From: Sphaerotilus sp.
GTDB lineage: Bacteria > Pseudomonadota > Gammaproteobacteria > Burkholderiales > Burkholderiaceae_C
Direction of reading: 5' to 3'
Length of the DNA: 44,020 nt
Assembly (NCBI GenBank): GCA_013299055.1
Contig: JAAFKB010000026.1
Coordinates: forward strand, 1-44,020
A program made the position numbers and the translations under genes. Every line of letters begins with the position of its first letter. Positions within the stretch are counted from its first letter, which is position 1. Below are positions 36,279 to 43,858 of this stretch, one piece after another. The notes under the pieces were generated by a model, which saw only the letters and a list, made by a program, of their open reading frames with translations, did no database searches and was not told where the DNA came from.

Positions 36279-37058
36279 TCAGCGGCTGACCAGCGCCGCG
36301 GGCGGCACCGGCTTGCGGAAGAAGGGCACGCGCTGCGACCAGAGCTGCAGCGCCTGCCAGTGGATGCGCGCCACCACCCCCAGCGTCAGCAGCGGGTTGC
36401 CGAGCCAGGTGCGGTGCAGTGCGCCACGGGTCAGCGGCACGAGTCGGCCGCTGACGCTGGTCTGCAGCAGCGGCTGGCCGGTGGCGTCGTCGTGGTCGAT
36501 GCGGGCCACCGTGCGCTCGGCGGTGCGGAAGAAGCGGAAGCGGTAGCCGCCCTCGATGGCGCAGAAGGGCGAGACGTGGAACACCTTGGCAGCACGCAGC
36601 TCGCCGCCCCAGCCCAGCGGCGCCTCGGCCGTGCCGGTCAGCAGGTAGCAGTGCCGTTCGCCGAAGGTGTTGTTGACCTCGGCGACGATGGCCCGCAGCG
36701 CGCCGTCCGCCCGGTGCGCGTACCAGAAGCTCACCGGCTTGAAGGTATGGCCGAGCACACGCGGGTAGGTGTGCAGCCAGACCTCGCCATCCGCCTCGGT
36801 GATGCCCTCGTCGGCCAGCAGGCGCTCGAACCACGCCAGCGCGTCCGGGCCACCGTCACCGTGGTCGCCGTCGTGGAAGCTGACGAGGCCAGCCCGGTTG
36901 CGCGGCAGGGCGGCTTCCGGCTGGTCCCGCAGCGCCCGCATCGGCAGCAGCAGGAACCACGTCGGATAGCGGAACGCCCGCCGCACCGGCCGCAACCGCG
37001 TGTGGCGCACTTCACCGCAGCCGATCAGCGCACGCACCGGGACGGTGTCGGTGTTCAT
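36279..37058 (-). CDS. DUF1365 family protein
   Basis: A 259-residue protein with the DUF1365 blocks RHTRLRPVRRAFRYPTWFLL, WLHTYPRVLGHTFKPVSFWY, EVNNTFGERHCYLL and KVFHVSPFCAIEGGYRFRF. Its biochemical function is not established. It is almost always between the FAD oxidase and the CFA-type methyltransferase. The ATG at 37058 overlaps the oxidase stop (ATGA). No signal peptide is evident, so it is probably at the cytoplasmic face of the membrane. Confidence 0.95.
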   Translation of the reverse strand: MNTDTVPVRALIGCGEVRHTRLRPVRRAFRYPTWFLLLPMRALRDQPEAALPRNRAGLVSFHDGDHGDGGPDALAWFERLLADEGITEADGEVWLHTYPRVLGHTFKPVSFWYAHRADGALRAIVAEVNNTFGERHCYLLTGTAEAPLGWGGELRAAKVFHVSPFCAIEGGYRFRFFRTAERTVARIDHDDATGQPLLQTSVSGRLVPLTRGALHRTWLGNPLLTLGVVARIHWQALQLWSQRVPFFRKPVPPAALVSR

Positions 37059-38383
37059 GCGGGCACCAGCGGACAGGCGTGTGCCCATTGGTGTTGCAGG
37101 CCGCGCACGACATGCAGCCCGGATTTCAGGCCGTCCTCGTGGAAACCGTAGCCCGTCCATGCGCCGCAGAACCAGGTGCTGCGCCGGCCCTGGATCGCCG
37201 GGAGCTGTGCCTGTGCGTCGATGGCGGCGCGGTCGAAGATGGGGTGGCTGTAGTCGAACTCGGCCAGCACCTGGTCGCCGCGCACCGGTCGCACCGGGTT
37301 GAGCGACACCACCACCGGCTGCGCGAACGGCATCGGCTGCAGGCGGTTGAGCAGGTAGTGCAGGCAGACCCCCGCGTCCTCCGTGGCCGGGTTGCCCGCG
37401 TGTTCGTAGTTCCACGCCGCCCACGCCTTCTGGCGGCGCGGCAGTTGCGCCACGTCGGTGTGCAGCACGGCGCGGTTCGGGTGGTAGCGGATCGCCCCCA
37501 GCACGCGCGCCTCTTCGGGCGTGGCATCCGCCCCCAGCAGGCGCAGCGACTGGTCCGAATGGCAGGCCATCACCACCTCGTCGTAGCGCACCTGCCCGTC
37601 GGAGGCCGTCACCACCACGCCACCGCCCGCCAGCCGCCGCACCGCCTGCACCGGCGTGTTCAGCCGCACATCCGGCAGGCGCGGTCGCATCTTCTCGACG
37701 TAGTGCCGCGCCCCGCCGGTCACCGTGTACCACTGCGGCCGGTCGCTCACCTGCAGCAGGCCGTGGTTGTGGCAGAAGCGGATCATCGTGGCGATCGGGA
37801 ACTGCAGCATCTGCGCCGTCGGGCAGGACCAGATGCAGCCGATCATGGGCAGGAAGTACCAGCGGCGGAAGGTATCGGAGTAGCCCTCGGCGTCGAGGAA
37901 ATCGCCGATGGACTGGGCGAGCTGTCGTTCGTTGCCCGTGCGGGCGAGTTCGGTCGTGCGCTTGTTGAAGCGCATCAGCTCGCGCAGCATCCCGAGAAAA
38001 CGCGGGCTGAACAGGTTGCGCCGCTGCGCGAAGACGGTGTCGAGGTTGCAGCCGCTCCACTCCAGCGCACCCTGCTCGGCCTGCACCGAAAACGACATGT
38101 CGGATGCCGCCGTCTCCACGCCCAGTGCGGCGAAGAGCTTGAGCAGTTCCGGGTAGGTGCGGTGGTTGAAGACGAGGAAACCCGTGTCCACCCCGTGGGT
38201 GTGCAGCCGCCCGTCGGCGCCGGGCAGCGTCACGTCGACGGTGTGGGTGTGGCCGCCGAGGTAGTCACCGGCTTCGTAGAGCGTGACGTGGCAGCCCTGA
38301 CCGGGGGCGCTCAGGTGCCAGGCGGTGGACAGACCGGCGATGCCGGAGCCGATGACGGCGATGCGACGGGTGGGCATGGGCAT
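37055..38383 (-). CDS. FAD-dependent amine-oxidase-like flavoprotein
   Basis: A 442-residue flavoprotein. The dinucleotide-binding motif is GSGIAG at 12-17, followed by LYEAGDYLGGHTHTVDV, the usual second glycine motif of the amine-oxidase/phytoene-desaturase fold; SFSVQAEQGALEWSG and SDQSLRLLGADATPEEA fit the lipid-cluster branch. In Rhodobacter, homologues in a similar cluster take part in making furan fatty acids, so fatty-acyl desaturation or oxidation is the best guess. The start is ATG 38383 or 38377; no clear ribosome binding site distinguishes them. It lies 25 bases after the peroxidase gene. Confidence 0.92.
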   Translation of the reverse strand: MPMPTRRIAVIGSGIAGLSTAWHLSAPGQGCHVTLYEAGDYLGGHTHTVDVTLPGADGRLHTHGVDTGFLVFNHRTYPELLKLFAALGVETAASDMSFSVQAEQGALEWSGCNLDTVFAQRRNLFSPRFLGMLRELMRFNKRTTELARTGNERQLAQSIGDFLDAEGYSDTFRRWYFLPMIGCIWSCPTAQMLQFPIATMIRFCHNHGLLQVSDRPQWYTVTGGARHYVEKMRPRLPDVRLNTPVQAVRRLAGGGVVVTASDGQVRYDEVVMACHSDQSLRLLGADATPEEARVLGAIRYHPNRAVLHTDVAQLPRRQKAWAAWNYEHAGNPATEDAGVCLHYLLNRLQPMPFAQPVVVSLNPVRPVRGDQVLAEFDYSHPIFDRAAIDAQAQLPAIQGRRSTWFCGAWTGYGFHEDGLKSGLHVVRGLQHQWAHACPLVPA

Positions 38384-38408
38384 GGACGTGGGCAACAGGG
38401 CCGGGGGA

Positions 38409-38984
38409 TCAGCGTTTGGCCAGCATCGCCCGCACGTCGCGCAGCAGGGCGGCGTCGTCGGGTTCGGTCTGGCTGGGGTAGCTGCGCACGGTCTGTCCGT
38501 CGCGGCCGATCAGGTATTTGTGGAAGTTCCAGCGGGGTGTCTGGCCGGCGCGGCGGGCGAGTTCGGCGTACAGCGGGTGCGCCTGGCTGCCCTTGACCGC
38601 CACCTTGGTGAACATCGGGAACTGCACCGCGAACTGGTTTTCGCAGAACGCGGCGATCTCGCGGTGGCTGCCCGGCTCCTGGCTGCCGAAGTCGTTCGAC
38701 GGAAAGCCCAGCACCACCAGCCCCTCGCCGCGCAGCCGCTCGTACAGCGCCTCCAGCCCCTTGTACTGCGGCGTGAACCCGCACTGGCTGGCCGTGTTGA
38801 CCACCAGCACCACCTTGCCGGCGTACTGGCACAGCGACTGCGGCTGCTCGTCCTGCAGGCGCGGCACCGTGCGGTCCAGCAGCGCGGGGCAGCCCGCCGC
38901 CTGCGCCGCCAGTCCCCAGACCGACAGGGCGAGCGCCGTGGCAGCGCAACGGACCGTGTGTGGATTCCGAGGGGAATTGAACAT
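38409..38984 (-). CDS. Exported glutathione peroxidase
   Basis: A 191-residue thiol peroxidase with an N-terminal signal (RCAATALALSVWGLAAQAA), so probably periplasmic. Active-site features are C68 in NTASQCGFTPQY, Q102 in FPSNDFGSQEPG, and W152-N153-F154. A second Cys (C114) could be the resolving residue. It reduces hydrogen peroxide or lipid peroxides. It is the first gene of the nine-gene operon. No ribosome binding site is visible: the 18-bp regulatory box directly abuts the ATG. Confidence 0.93.
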   Translation of the reverse strand: MFNSPRNPHTVRCAATALALSVWGLAAQAAGCPALLDRTVPRLQDEQPQSLCQYAGKVVLVVNTASQCGFTPQYKGLEALYERLRGEGLVVLGFPSNDFGSQEPGSHREIAAFCENQFAVQFPMFTKVAVKGSQAHPLYAELARRAGQTPRWNFHKYLIGRDGQTVRSYPSQTEPDDAALLRDVRAMLAKR

Positions 38985-39002
38985 GATTTGTCTTGGGCAA
39001 AT
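38985..39002. promoter_or_regulatory. Regulatory box 1 (peroxidase side)
   Basis: Read on the minus strand this is ATTTGCCCAAGACAAATC, placed immediately before the peroxidase ATG. It matches box 2 on the opposite strand at 15 of 18 positions. Its ends ATTTG/CAAAT are also a short inverted repeat. It is a likely operator for the divergent MerR-type regulator. Confidence 0.65.
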
Positions 39003-39017
39003 GTGGTGTTGAGGTTT

Positions 39018-39046
39018 ATATTAGGCTTCAACGCGGAATTTAACAA
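39018..39046 (-). promoter_or_regulatory. Probable sigma-70 promoter for the nine-gene operon
   Basis: On the minus strand TTGTTA (39046-39041) and TAATAT (39023-39018) are separated by exactly 17 bases, a good housekeeping promoter. Transcription would start about 25 bases before the peroxidase ATG, with box 1 just inside the transcript. A weaker rightward promoter for the regulator gene, TTGGGC (38993-38998) with TATATT (39017-39022), overlaps it. Confidence 0.6.
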
Positions 39047-39048
39047 GC

Positions 39049-39066
39049 GTTTGTCCAAGACACATC
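39049..39066. promoter_or_regulatory. Regulatory box 2 (regulator side)
   Basis: GTTTGTCCAAGACACATC on the plus strand, the inverted partner of box 1. It lies upstream of the leftward -35 element and downstream of the rightward -10 element. A regulator bound at both boxes would bracket the two overlapping promoters. Confidence 0.65.
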
Positions 39067-39139
39067 AAAGACACAAGGTTGACACCGGGGGACGCTGCAA
39101 AGGGGTCCGCTTCGGTGTACGGCACACTCGGAGCCCCTG

Positions 39140-40105
39140 ATGAACGACCGGGCACCCGCCGCATTGCACATGCTGACCATCGCCGCCGTCGAACGCGACA
39201 CGCGCATCGGCAAGGACACCCTGCGCGTCTGGGAGCGCCGCTACGGCTTTCCCACGCCAGTGCGCGACGGCAATGGCGAACGCCTGTATCCGCTGGACCA
39301 GGTCGAGCGGCTGCGCCACATCAAGCGCCTGCTGGACGCGGGCTGGCGGCCGGGGCGCATCGTCGGCCTGCCGCTGGAGGATCTGCAGTCGCTCGGCGCG
39401 CTGGTGCGGCCGGCGGAGCGGTCCGAGGGTGCGGCGAGCGACGCCGACGCCAGCACCCCGGCACTCGCCACCGAACCGCAGGCGCTCTACCGGCTGCTGC
39501 GGGCGCACGATGTCATCGGTCTGCGCCGGGCGCTGATGCAGTCGCTGCTGCGGCGCGGCCTCGGGCACTTCGTGGCTGAGGTGGCCACGCCGCTGCTGGT
39601 GGAGATCGGCCAGGCGTGGTCCCGCGGCCAGCTCGCGATCTTCGAGGAACACCTGTGCAGCGAAGCCATCGAGACCGTGCTGCGCTCCGCCATCGCCTCG
39701 GCGCCGGAAGCCGCAGTGGACGGCGCCCCGCGTGTCCTGCTCACCACCATGCCCGACGAGCAGCACGGCCTGGCGCTGCTGATGGCCGAGGCGCTGTTCA
39801 CCGTCGAGGGCTGCGCGTGCATGAACCTGGGCCGCCAGACTCCCGTGCCGGACATGGTGCTGGCCGCCCGTGCGCACCGGGCACAGGTGGTCGCCCTGAG
39901 CTTTTCCTCGCTCAGCCCGACCGGCTCGTCGCTGGACCACCTGGCGGACCTGCGGGCACAACTCTCCGACAACATCGAGATCTGGGCTGGCACGCCGCAG
40001 CAGGCGATGCTGCGCCGAGGCGTGGCCGGCGTGCTGCTGCTGGATCGGCTGGAGCACCTGCGCCGGGAGGTGGTGCGCTGGCGCGCCGAGGCGGCGGCGC
40101 GCTGA
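39140..40105 (+). CDS. litR: LitR/CarH-type MerR regulator with B12-binding domain
   Basis: A 321-residue regulator. An N-terminal MerR winged helix (about 11-80; IGKDTLRVWERRYGFPTP) is followed by a helical cap (about 112-190) with the Wx9EH light-sensor motif W160...E170-H171 and a cobalamin-binding fold (about 195-315) with E207-Q-H209 as the probable cobalt ligand. The third motif position is Ala (ExHxxA) rather than the usual Gly. Relatives bind adenosylcobalamin, repress in the dark and release DNA in light. GGAG precedes the ATG. It faces the nine-gene lipid operon across a 155-base gap with paired boxes. Confidence 0.9.
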   Translation: MNDRAPAALHMLTIAAVERDTRIGKDTLRVWERRYGFPTPVRDGNGERLYPLDQVERLRHIKRLLDAGWRPGRIVGLPLEDLQSLGALVRPAERSEGAASDADASTPALATEPQALYRLLRAHDVIGLRRALMQSLLRRGLGHFVAEVATPLLVEIGQAWSRGQLAIFEEHLCSEAIETVLRSAIASAPEAAVDGAPRVLLTTMPDEQHGLALLMAEALFTVEGCACMNLGRQTPVPDMVLAARAHRAQVVALSFSSLSPTGSSLDHLADLRAQLSDNIEIWAGTPQQAMLRRGVAGVLLLDRLEHLRREVVRWRAEAAAR

Positions 40106-40206
40106 TCGGACACACCGGGCCCACGGCCTGGGCGTTCAGCTTTTTGCTACGCATGCGTCAAGCGCGGTGAATTCGCCGTGCCCACCCACCCGTCAGACTG
40201 GCGGTC

Positions 40207-40767
40207 ATGACATCGCGCCACACCCCCTCCCGCTACCACCCACTGTCGATCGCGCTGCACTGGCTGCTCGCGCTCGGCATCGTCGGCGCGTTCGGCGTCG
40301 GCCTCTACATGCACGAGCTGCCCTTCTCCCCCACCCGACTGAAGCTCTACAGCTGGCACAAGTGGGCCGGGGTGACGATCCTGGTGCTGTCGGCGGCGCG
40401 GTTGCTGTGGCGCCTGGCCAAGCGCCCACCCGCCCTGCCCCAGCACATCCAGAGCACCATGCCCGGCTGGCAGACCGCCGCCTTCCACGCCACGCACCAC
40501 CTGATGTACGTCCTGTTCTTCGCCGTGCCGCTGACCGGCTGGGCCTACAGCTCAGCCGCTGGTTTCCCCATCGTGTGGTTCGGCGTGCTGCCGCTGCCAG
40601 ACTTCGTGCCAGTGGACAAGGCGCTGGCCGAGGCGATCAAGCCCTTCCACATGCTGACCGCATTCGCGCTGGCCGCGCTGGTCCTCGCCCACGTCGGTGC
40701 TGCGCTCAAGCACCAGTTCATCGACCGCGACCGCCTGCTCGGCCGCATGGGCATCGGCCCGGTCTGA
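40207..40767 (+). CDS. Cytochrome b561 family protein
   Basis: A 186-residue inner-membrane protein with four hydrophobic helices (about 13-35, 48-68, 92-113, 144-167). Haem-ligand histidines are likely among H18, H51 and H98 plus H148 (YHPLSIALHWLL; SWHKWAGV; FHATHHLMYVLFF; FHMLTAFAL). It transfers electrons in the membrane. It is followed by two YceI genes, a widespread combination in proteobacteria that is thought to deal with quinones or isoprenoids. Confidence 0.94.
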   Translation: MTSRHTPSRYHPLSIALHWLLALGIVGAFGVGLYMHELPFSPTRLKLYSWHKWAGVTILVLSAARLLWRLAKRPPALPQHIQSTMPGWQTAAFHATHHLMYVLFFAVPLTGWAYSSAAGFPIVWFGVLPLPDFVPVDKALAEAIKPFHMLTAFALAALVLAHVGAALKHQFIDRDRLLGRMGIGPV

Positions 40768-40805
40768 GCCCCCTGTCTCACCCTGTTCTTGTCCGGAGCG
40801 TTCCC

Positions 40806-41381
40806 ATGCACAACACGTTCAGCACGGCCGCCGTGGCCGCCGCCGCCTTCCTCGTCCTGGCCAGCCAGCCCGCGCTCGCCCAGCAGAAGCTTGACCCCGC
40901 CAAGAGCGAGATGGCGTTCGTCAGCAAGCAGATGGGCGTGCCGGTCGAAGGCAAGTTCCGCAAGTTCGACGCGCAGATCGCCTTCGACCCGAAGAAGCCC
41001 GACGCCGGCAAGGTCAGCTTCACCATCGACACCGGCAGTGCCACGTTCGGCGCACCGGAAACCGACGCCGAGGTGGTCAAGCCCACCTGGCTCGGTGTCG
41101 CCAAGTTTCCGCAGGCCACGTTCCAGTCCAGCGCCATCAAGGCCCTCGGCGGCGGCAAGTTCGAGGTCGCCGGCAAGCTGACGATCAAGGGCAGCACGCA
41201 GAACATGACCGTCCCCGTCACCCTGGCACAGGCCGGCGGCACGACGACTGCCACGGGCGCCTTCGCCCTCAAGCGCCTCGAATTCAAGATCGGCGAAAAC
41301 GAATGGGCCGACACGTCCATGGTCGCCAACGACGTGCAGGTCAAGTTCAAGCTGCTGCTCAGCGGCGTTCCCGCCCTCTGA
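40806..41381 (+). CDS. YceI family periplasmic protein (first copy)
   Basis: A 191-residue exported protein with signal peptide (VAAAAFLVLASQPALA-Q) and a YceI lipocalin-like barrel: LDPAKSEMAFVSKQMGVPVE, GKFRKFDAQIAFDP, ending EWADTSMVANDVQVKFKLLL. YceI proteins bind long polyisoprenoids such as ubiquinone precursors. It starts 38 bases after cytochrome b561, presumably in one operon. Confidence 0.95.
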   Translation: MHNTFSTAAVAAAAFLVLASQPALAQQKLDPAKSEMAFVSKQMGVPVEGKFRKFDAQIAFDPKKPDAGKVSFTIDTGSATFGAPETDAEVVKPTWLGVAKFPQATFQSSAIKALGGGKFEVAGKLTIKGSTQNMTVPVTLAQAGGTTTATGAFALKRLEFKIGENEWADTSMVANDVQVKFKLLLSGVPAL

Positions 41382-41418
41382 ACCCGAACCATCCCCCAAC
41401 CCTGAAGGAAACCCTCCC

Positions 41419-41994
41419 ATGAAGAAGACACTGCTCGCCTTGGCGCTGGTGCCCGTCCTGTTCGCTTCCGCCGCCCAGGCGCAGAGCACCGCCTACGCCA
41501 TCGACCCGACGCACACCTTCGTCACCTTCGAGATCGACCACTTCGGCACCACGACCAACCGCGGCCGTTTCGACAAGAAGGAAGGCACCATCAGCTTCGA
41601 CCGCGCGGGCAAGACCGGCAAGGTGGACATCACCATCGACGCCAGCTCGGTCAACACTGGCACGACCCCGTTCGACGGCCACCTGAAGAGCGCCGACATC
41701 CTGAACGTCGCCACCTACCCGACCGCACGATTCGTCAGCGACAAGTTCGTGTTCGACGGCGACAAGGTCAAGGAAGTGACCGGCCAGTTCACGCTGATGG
41801 GCAAGACCCACCCGGTCACGCTGAAGGCGACCAAGTTCAACTGCTACATGAACCCGATGGTCAAGCGCGAAGTGTGTGGTGGGGATTTCGAGGCCACGAT
41901 CCAGCGCAGCCTCTGGGGCGCCAGCTACGGCATCGCCTACGGCTTCTCGGACGCGATGCGCCTGGTGGTGCAGGTCGAAGCCGTCAAGCAGTGA
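41419..41994 (+). CDS. YceI family periplasmic protein (second copy)
   Basis: A 191-residue exported protein with signal peptide (KKTLLALALVPVLFASAAQA) and the classic YceI pattern YAIDPTHTFVTFEIDHFG, DGHLKSADILNVATYPTARF, and FGATIQR-like FEATIQRSLWGASYG. It is closer to Escherichia coli YceI than the first copy. AAGGAAA lies before the ATG. Its end overlaps the minus-strand small membrane protein by 11 bases. Confidence 0.96.
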   Translation: MKKTLLALALVPVLFASAAQAQSTAYAIDPTHTFVTFEIDHFGTTTNRGRFDKKEGTISFDRAGKTGKVDITIDASSVNTGTTPFDGHLKSADILNVATYPTARFVSDKFVFDGDKVKEVTGQFTLMGKTHPVTLKATKFNCYMNPMVKREVCGGDFEATIQRSLWGASYGIAYGFSDAMRLVVQVEAVKQ

Positions 41995-42247
41995 AGCCCG
42001 GACGCTGACGACCGGCGGCGCGGGCGAGCACCGCGCCGAGCCTCTCGCCCGCCACCCGCCAGGGTGCGCGGGGCTGTCGGGCAGTCAAGCCCAGCAAGGA
42101 CAGCGAGCCGACCAGTGTCATCGCGACCGACGCCAGCGCGGCGGCCAGCATGACGGCGGGAGACACGAGAACCACCAGACCCAGCCGGGCCAGCCCGGAG
42201 GAGGTGGTGAACAAATCCGACCAGCGAATGCGCCTGTGGTACTTCAT
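41984..42247 (-). CDS. Small hypothetical membrane protein
   Basis: An 87-residue protein with a basic start (MKYHRRIRWSDLFTTSSG), one long or two short hydrophobic helices (about 19-54) and an Arg-rich tail. AGAGAGG lies about six bases before the ATG at 42247. No family was recognised. Codon pattern and topology favour a real gene, but conservation cannot be judged here. Confidence 0.5.
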   Translation of the reverse strand: MKYHRRIRWSDLFTTSSGLARLGLVVLVSPAVMLAAALASVAMTLVGSLSLLGLTARQPRAPWRVAGERLGAVLARAAGRQRPGFTA

Positions 42248-42272
42248 GGCGGGCCTCTCTAGAACACCTGTC

Positions 42273-42303
42273 ACGACAGATCCACACAATAGATCCATGT
42301 CGT
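42273..42303. promoter_or_regulatory. Inverted repeat with internal direct repeats
   Basis: ACGACA (42273-42278) and TGTCGT (42298-42303) enclose two direct copies of AGATCCA (42278-42284, 42291-42297). It lies upstream of the small membrane protein gene. It is a possible binding site; the rest of 42304-42438 shows nothing recognisable. Confidence 0.3.
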
Positions 42304-42438
42304 AACATTCGTAGCCTGAGAATACCTTGATTCGGGGGATTTTTCGCCATCAGGGTCAACTTTGCGCGTTTTTACCGGACGGCAATCTTCCCGAGGCGGG
42401 CAGACGCGATACTGGTCGCGCCTGCTGGGTGTGCGGGG

Positions 42439-42615
42439 TCAGCGTTTGCGGTCCATGCGCAAGGCGAAGGCCATGCTGCGCTGGTCACAGCCGAGGCGGC
42501 CGTAGTCGAAGGTTTCCTGCTTGCGGCCCTTTTCGGTCTGGCGGTCCTGCAGCGGCAGGCGACGCGGGGCGGGGTGGTCGGTGCGGAGAAGATGCTTCAT
42601 GGCAGTGGTACTCAT
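42439..42615 (-). CDS. Possible small basic protein
   Basis: A 58-codon frame from ATG 42615 (or 53 from ATG 42600) encodes a very basic peptide with Arg/Lys runs and the ending CDQRSMAFALRMDRKR. No ribosome binding site, signal peptide or family match is seen. It is kept as a possible gene because it stands alone in a gap with no overlapping frame; it may be spurious. Confidence 0.3.
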   Translation of the reverse strand: MSTTAMKHLLRTDHPAPRRLPLQDRQTEKGRKQETFDYGRLGCDQRSMAFALRMDRKR

Positions 42616-42743
42616 CGGGGTTTTTTCACATCTTCCGGTGACACACGGGGCGCCGCTTGAAGGTGAACTTATTGATACCGCTGACAACGCACGGCTTCAG
42701 CCAGTGGATGACAGCGCCTCAGTCGTCACAAAGAAACAGGGCA

Positions 42744-42770
42744 GAACGTTCATTCGTTTACTAAACGTTT
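42744..42770. promoter_or_regulatory. Two LacI-type operator half-repeats
   Basis: The palindromes GAACGTTC (42744-42751) and AAACGTTT (42763-42770) share the central ACGT of LacI/GalR-family operators and have centres 19 bp apart. They lie 45-71 bases before the ATG of the epimerase-like gene, whose operon includes a LacI-family regulator. Autoregulation is a natural guess. Confidence 0.55.
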
Positions 42771-42814
42771 GATGGTTTCTACACTCGGGCTTCCGGAAAA
42801 CCAGAGTGCGCACC

Positions 42815-43858
42815 ATGTCCGATACCGCCAAGACGCGATCCGATGCCATGGCAGAGGCCCGCTCGCTCGCCTGGACCCATGGCCACCTGACGCTGCACCG
42901 CCTCGGCGCGATGCTCGCCCCGGTGGTGTTCACGGCGCCGGGGCAGCCCGACTTCTCGCCAATGCAGATCGCGCCCTGGCACGCCGAGCCGATCGGTGCG
43001 GCGCAGACCGGCCTGATGCGCGGCCTGCGTGGCGACTGGCCGTGTGTCCCCTTCGGCCGCACCGACCGGCCCGCGGATCTGCCCGTCGGCTGGACCACCC
43101 GCACCCCGCATGACACCTGGGGCCATGGTCACAGCGCCCACCATGACTGGACCTGGCTCGCCACCGACGATCCGCACACCCTGGCGCTGACGATCACCCT
43201 GCCCGACGCCGACCCGATCGCGCGGCTGACCCGCACGGTGCGCGCACAACCCGATGCGGCCGTGGTCGATCTCAGTCTGTGCATCGAAGCGCGGACGCCC
43301 TGCACGCTGCCCGTCGCCCTGCACCCCACGCTGCGGCTTGATGCTGGCCGCGTCGCGCTGGACCTGCCGCCCCACGGCCACGGTCTGAGCTACCCGGTAC
43401 CGGCCGAGCCTGGCCGTTCGCGGCTGGCGCCCGACCAGCGTTTCGCCCGACTCGACGCCGTGCCCACCACCGACGGCCCACCCGCCGACCTCACCCGCTT
43501 CCCGCAGCCGCAGGACAGCGAAGACCTGCTGCAGCTCATGGCGCTCGGCGGACCCGTCACCGCCCGCTATCTGGACTGCGGCTGGGCGCTTGAACTGGAC
43601 TGGGACCGCGCGCTGCTGCCCGACCTGATGCTCTGGGTCAGCCACCGGGGTCGGCTGTATCCGCCGTGGAATGGGCGGCATCTGGCGCTGGGCATCGAGC
43701 CGGTGTGCGGCGTGTTCGATCTGGGCCGGGTCGCCACGCCGCCGTCCGATCACCCGCTGTCCGCCCGCACCGGCCTGACGCTCACGCCCGGCCAGCCGCT
43801 CGTCGTGCGCAGCCGGTTCAGCGCCCGCCCGCTGTCCGCCGCGGAGTGCTTGGCATGA
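42815..43858 (+). CDS. Aldose 1-epimerase-like protein
   Basis: A 347-residue protein of the galactose-mutarotase-like beta-sandwich family (LTLHRLGAMLAPVVFTAPG; DLPVGWTTRTPHDTWGHGHS; TLPVALHPTLRLDAG; LALGIEPVCGVFDLG). It lacks close identity to GalM, so the sugar is unknown. ATG 42815 is used; GTG 42806 is an alternative. It overlaps the regulator gene by 4 bases (ATGA), suggesting a sugar-utilisation operon continuing beyond the right edge. Confidence 0.8.
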   Translation: MSDTAKTRSDAMAEARSLAWTHGHLTLHRLGAMLAPVVFTAPGQPDFSPMQIAPWHAEPIGAAQTGLMRGLRGDWPCVPFGRTDRPADLPVGWTTRTPHDTWGHGHSAHHDWTWLATDDPHTLALTITLPDADPIARLTRTVRAQPDAAVVDLSLCIEARTPCTLPVALHPTLRLDAGRVALDLPPHGHGLSYPVPAEPGRSRLAPDQRFARLDAVPTTDGPPADLTRFPQPQDSEDLLQLMALGGPVTARYLDCGWALELDWDRALLPDLMLWVSHRGRLYPPWNGRHLALGIEPVCGVFDLGRVATPPSDHPLSARTGLTLTPGQPLVVRSRFSARPLSAAECLA

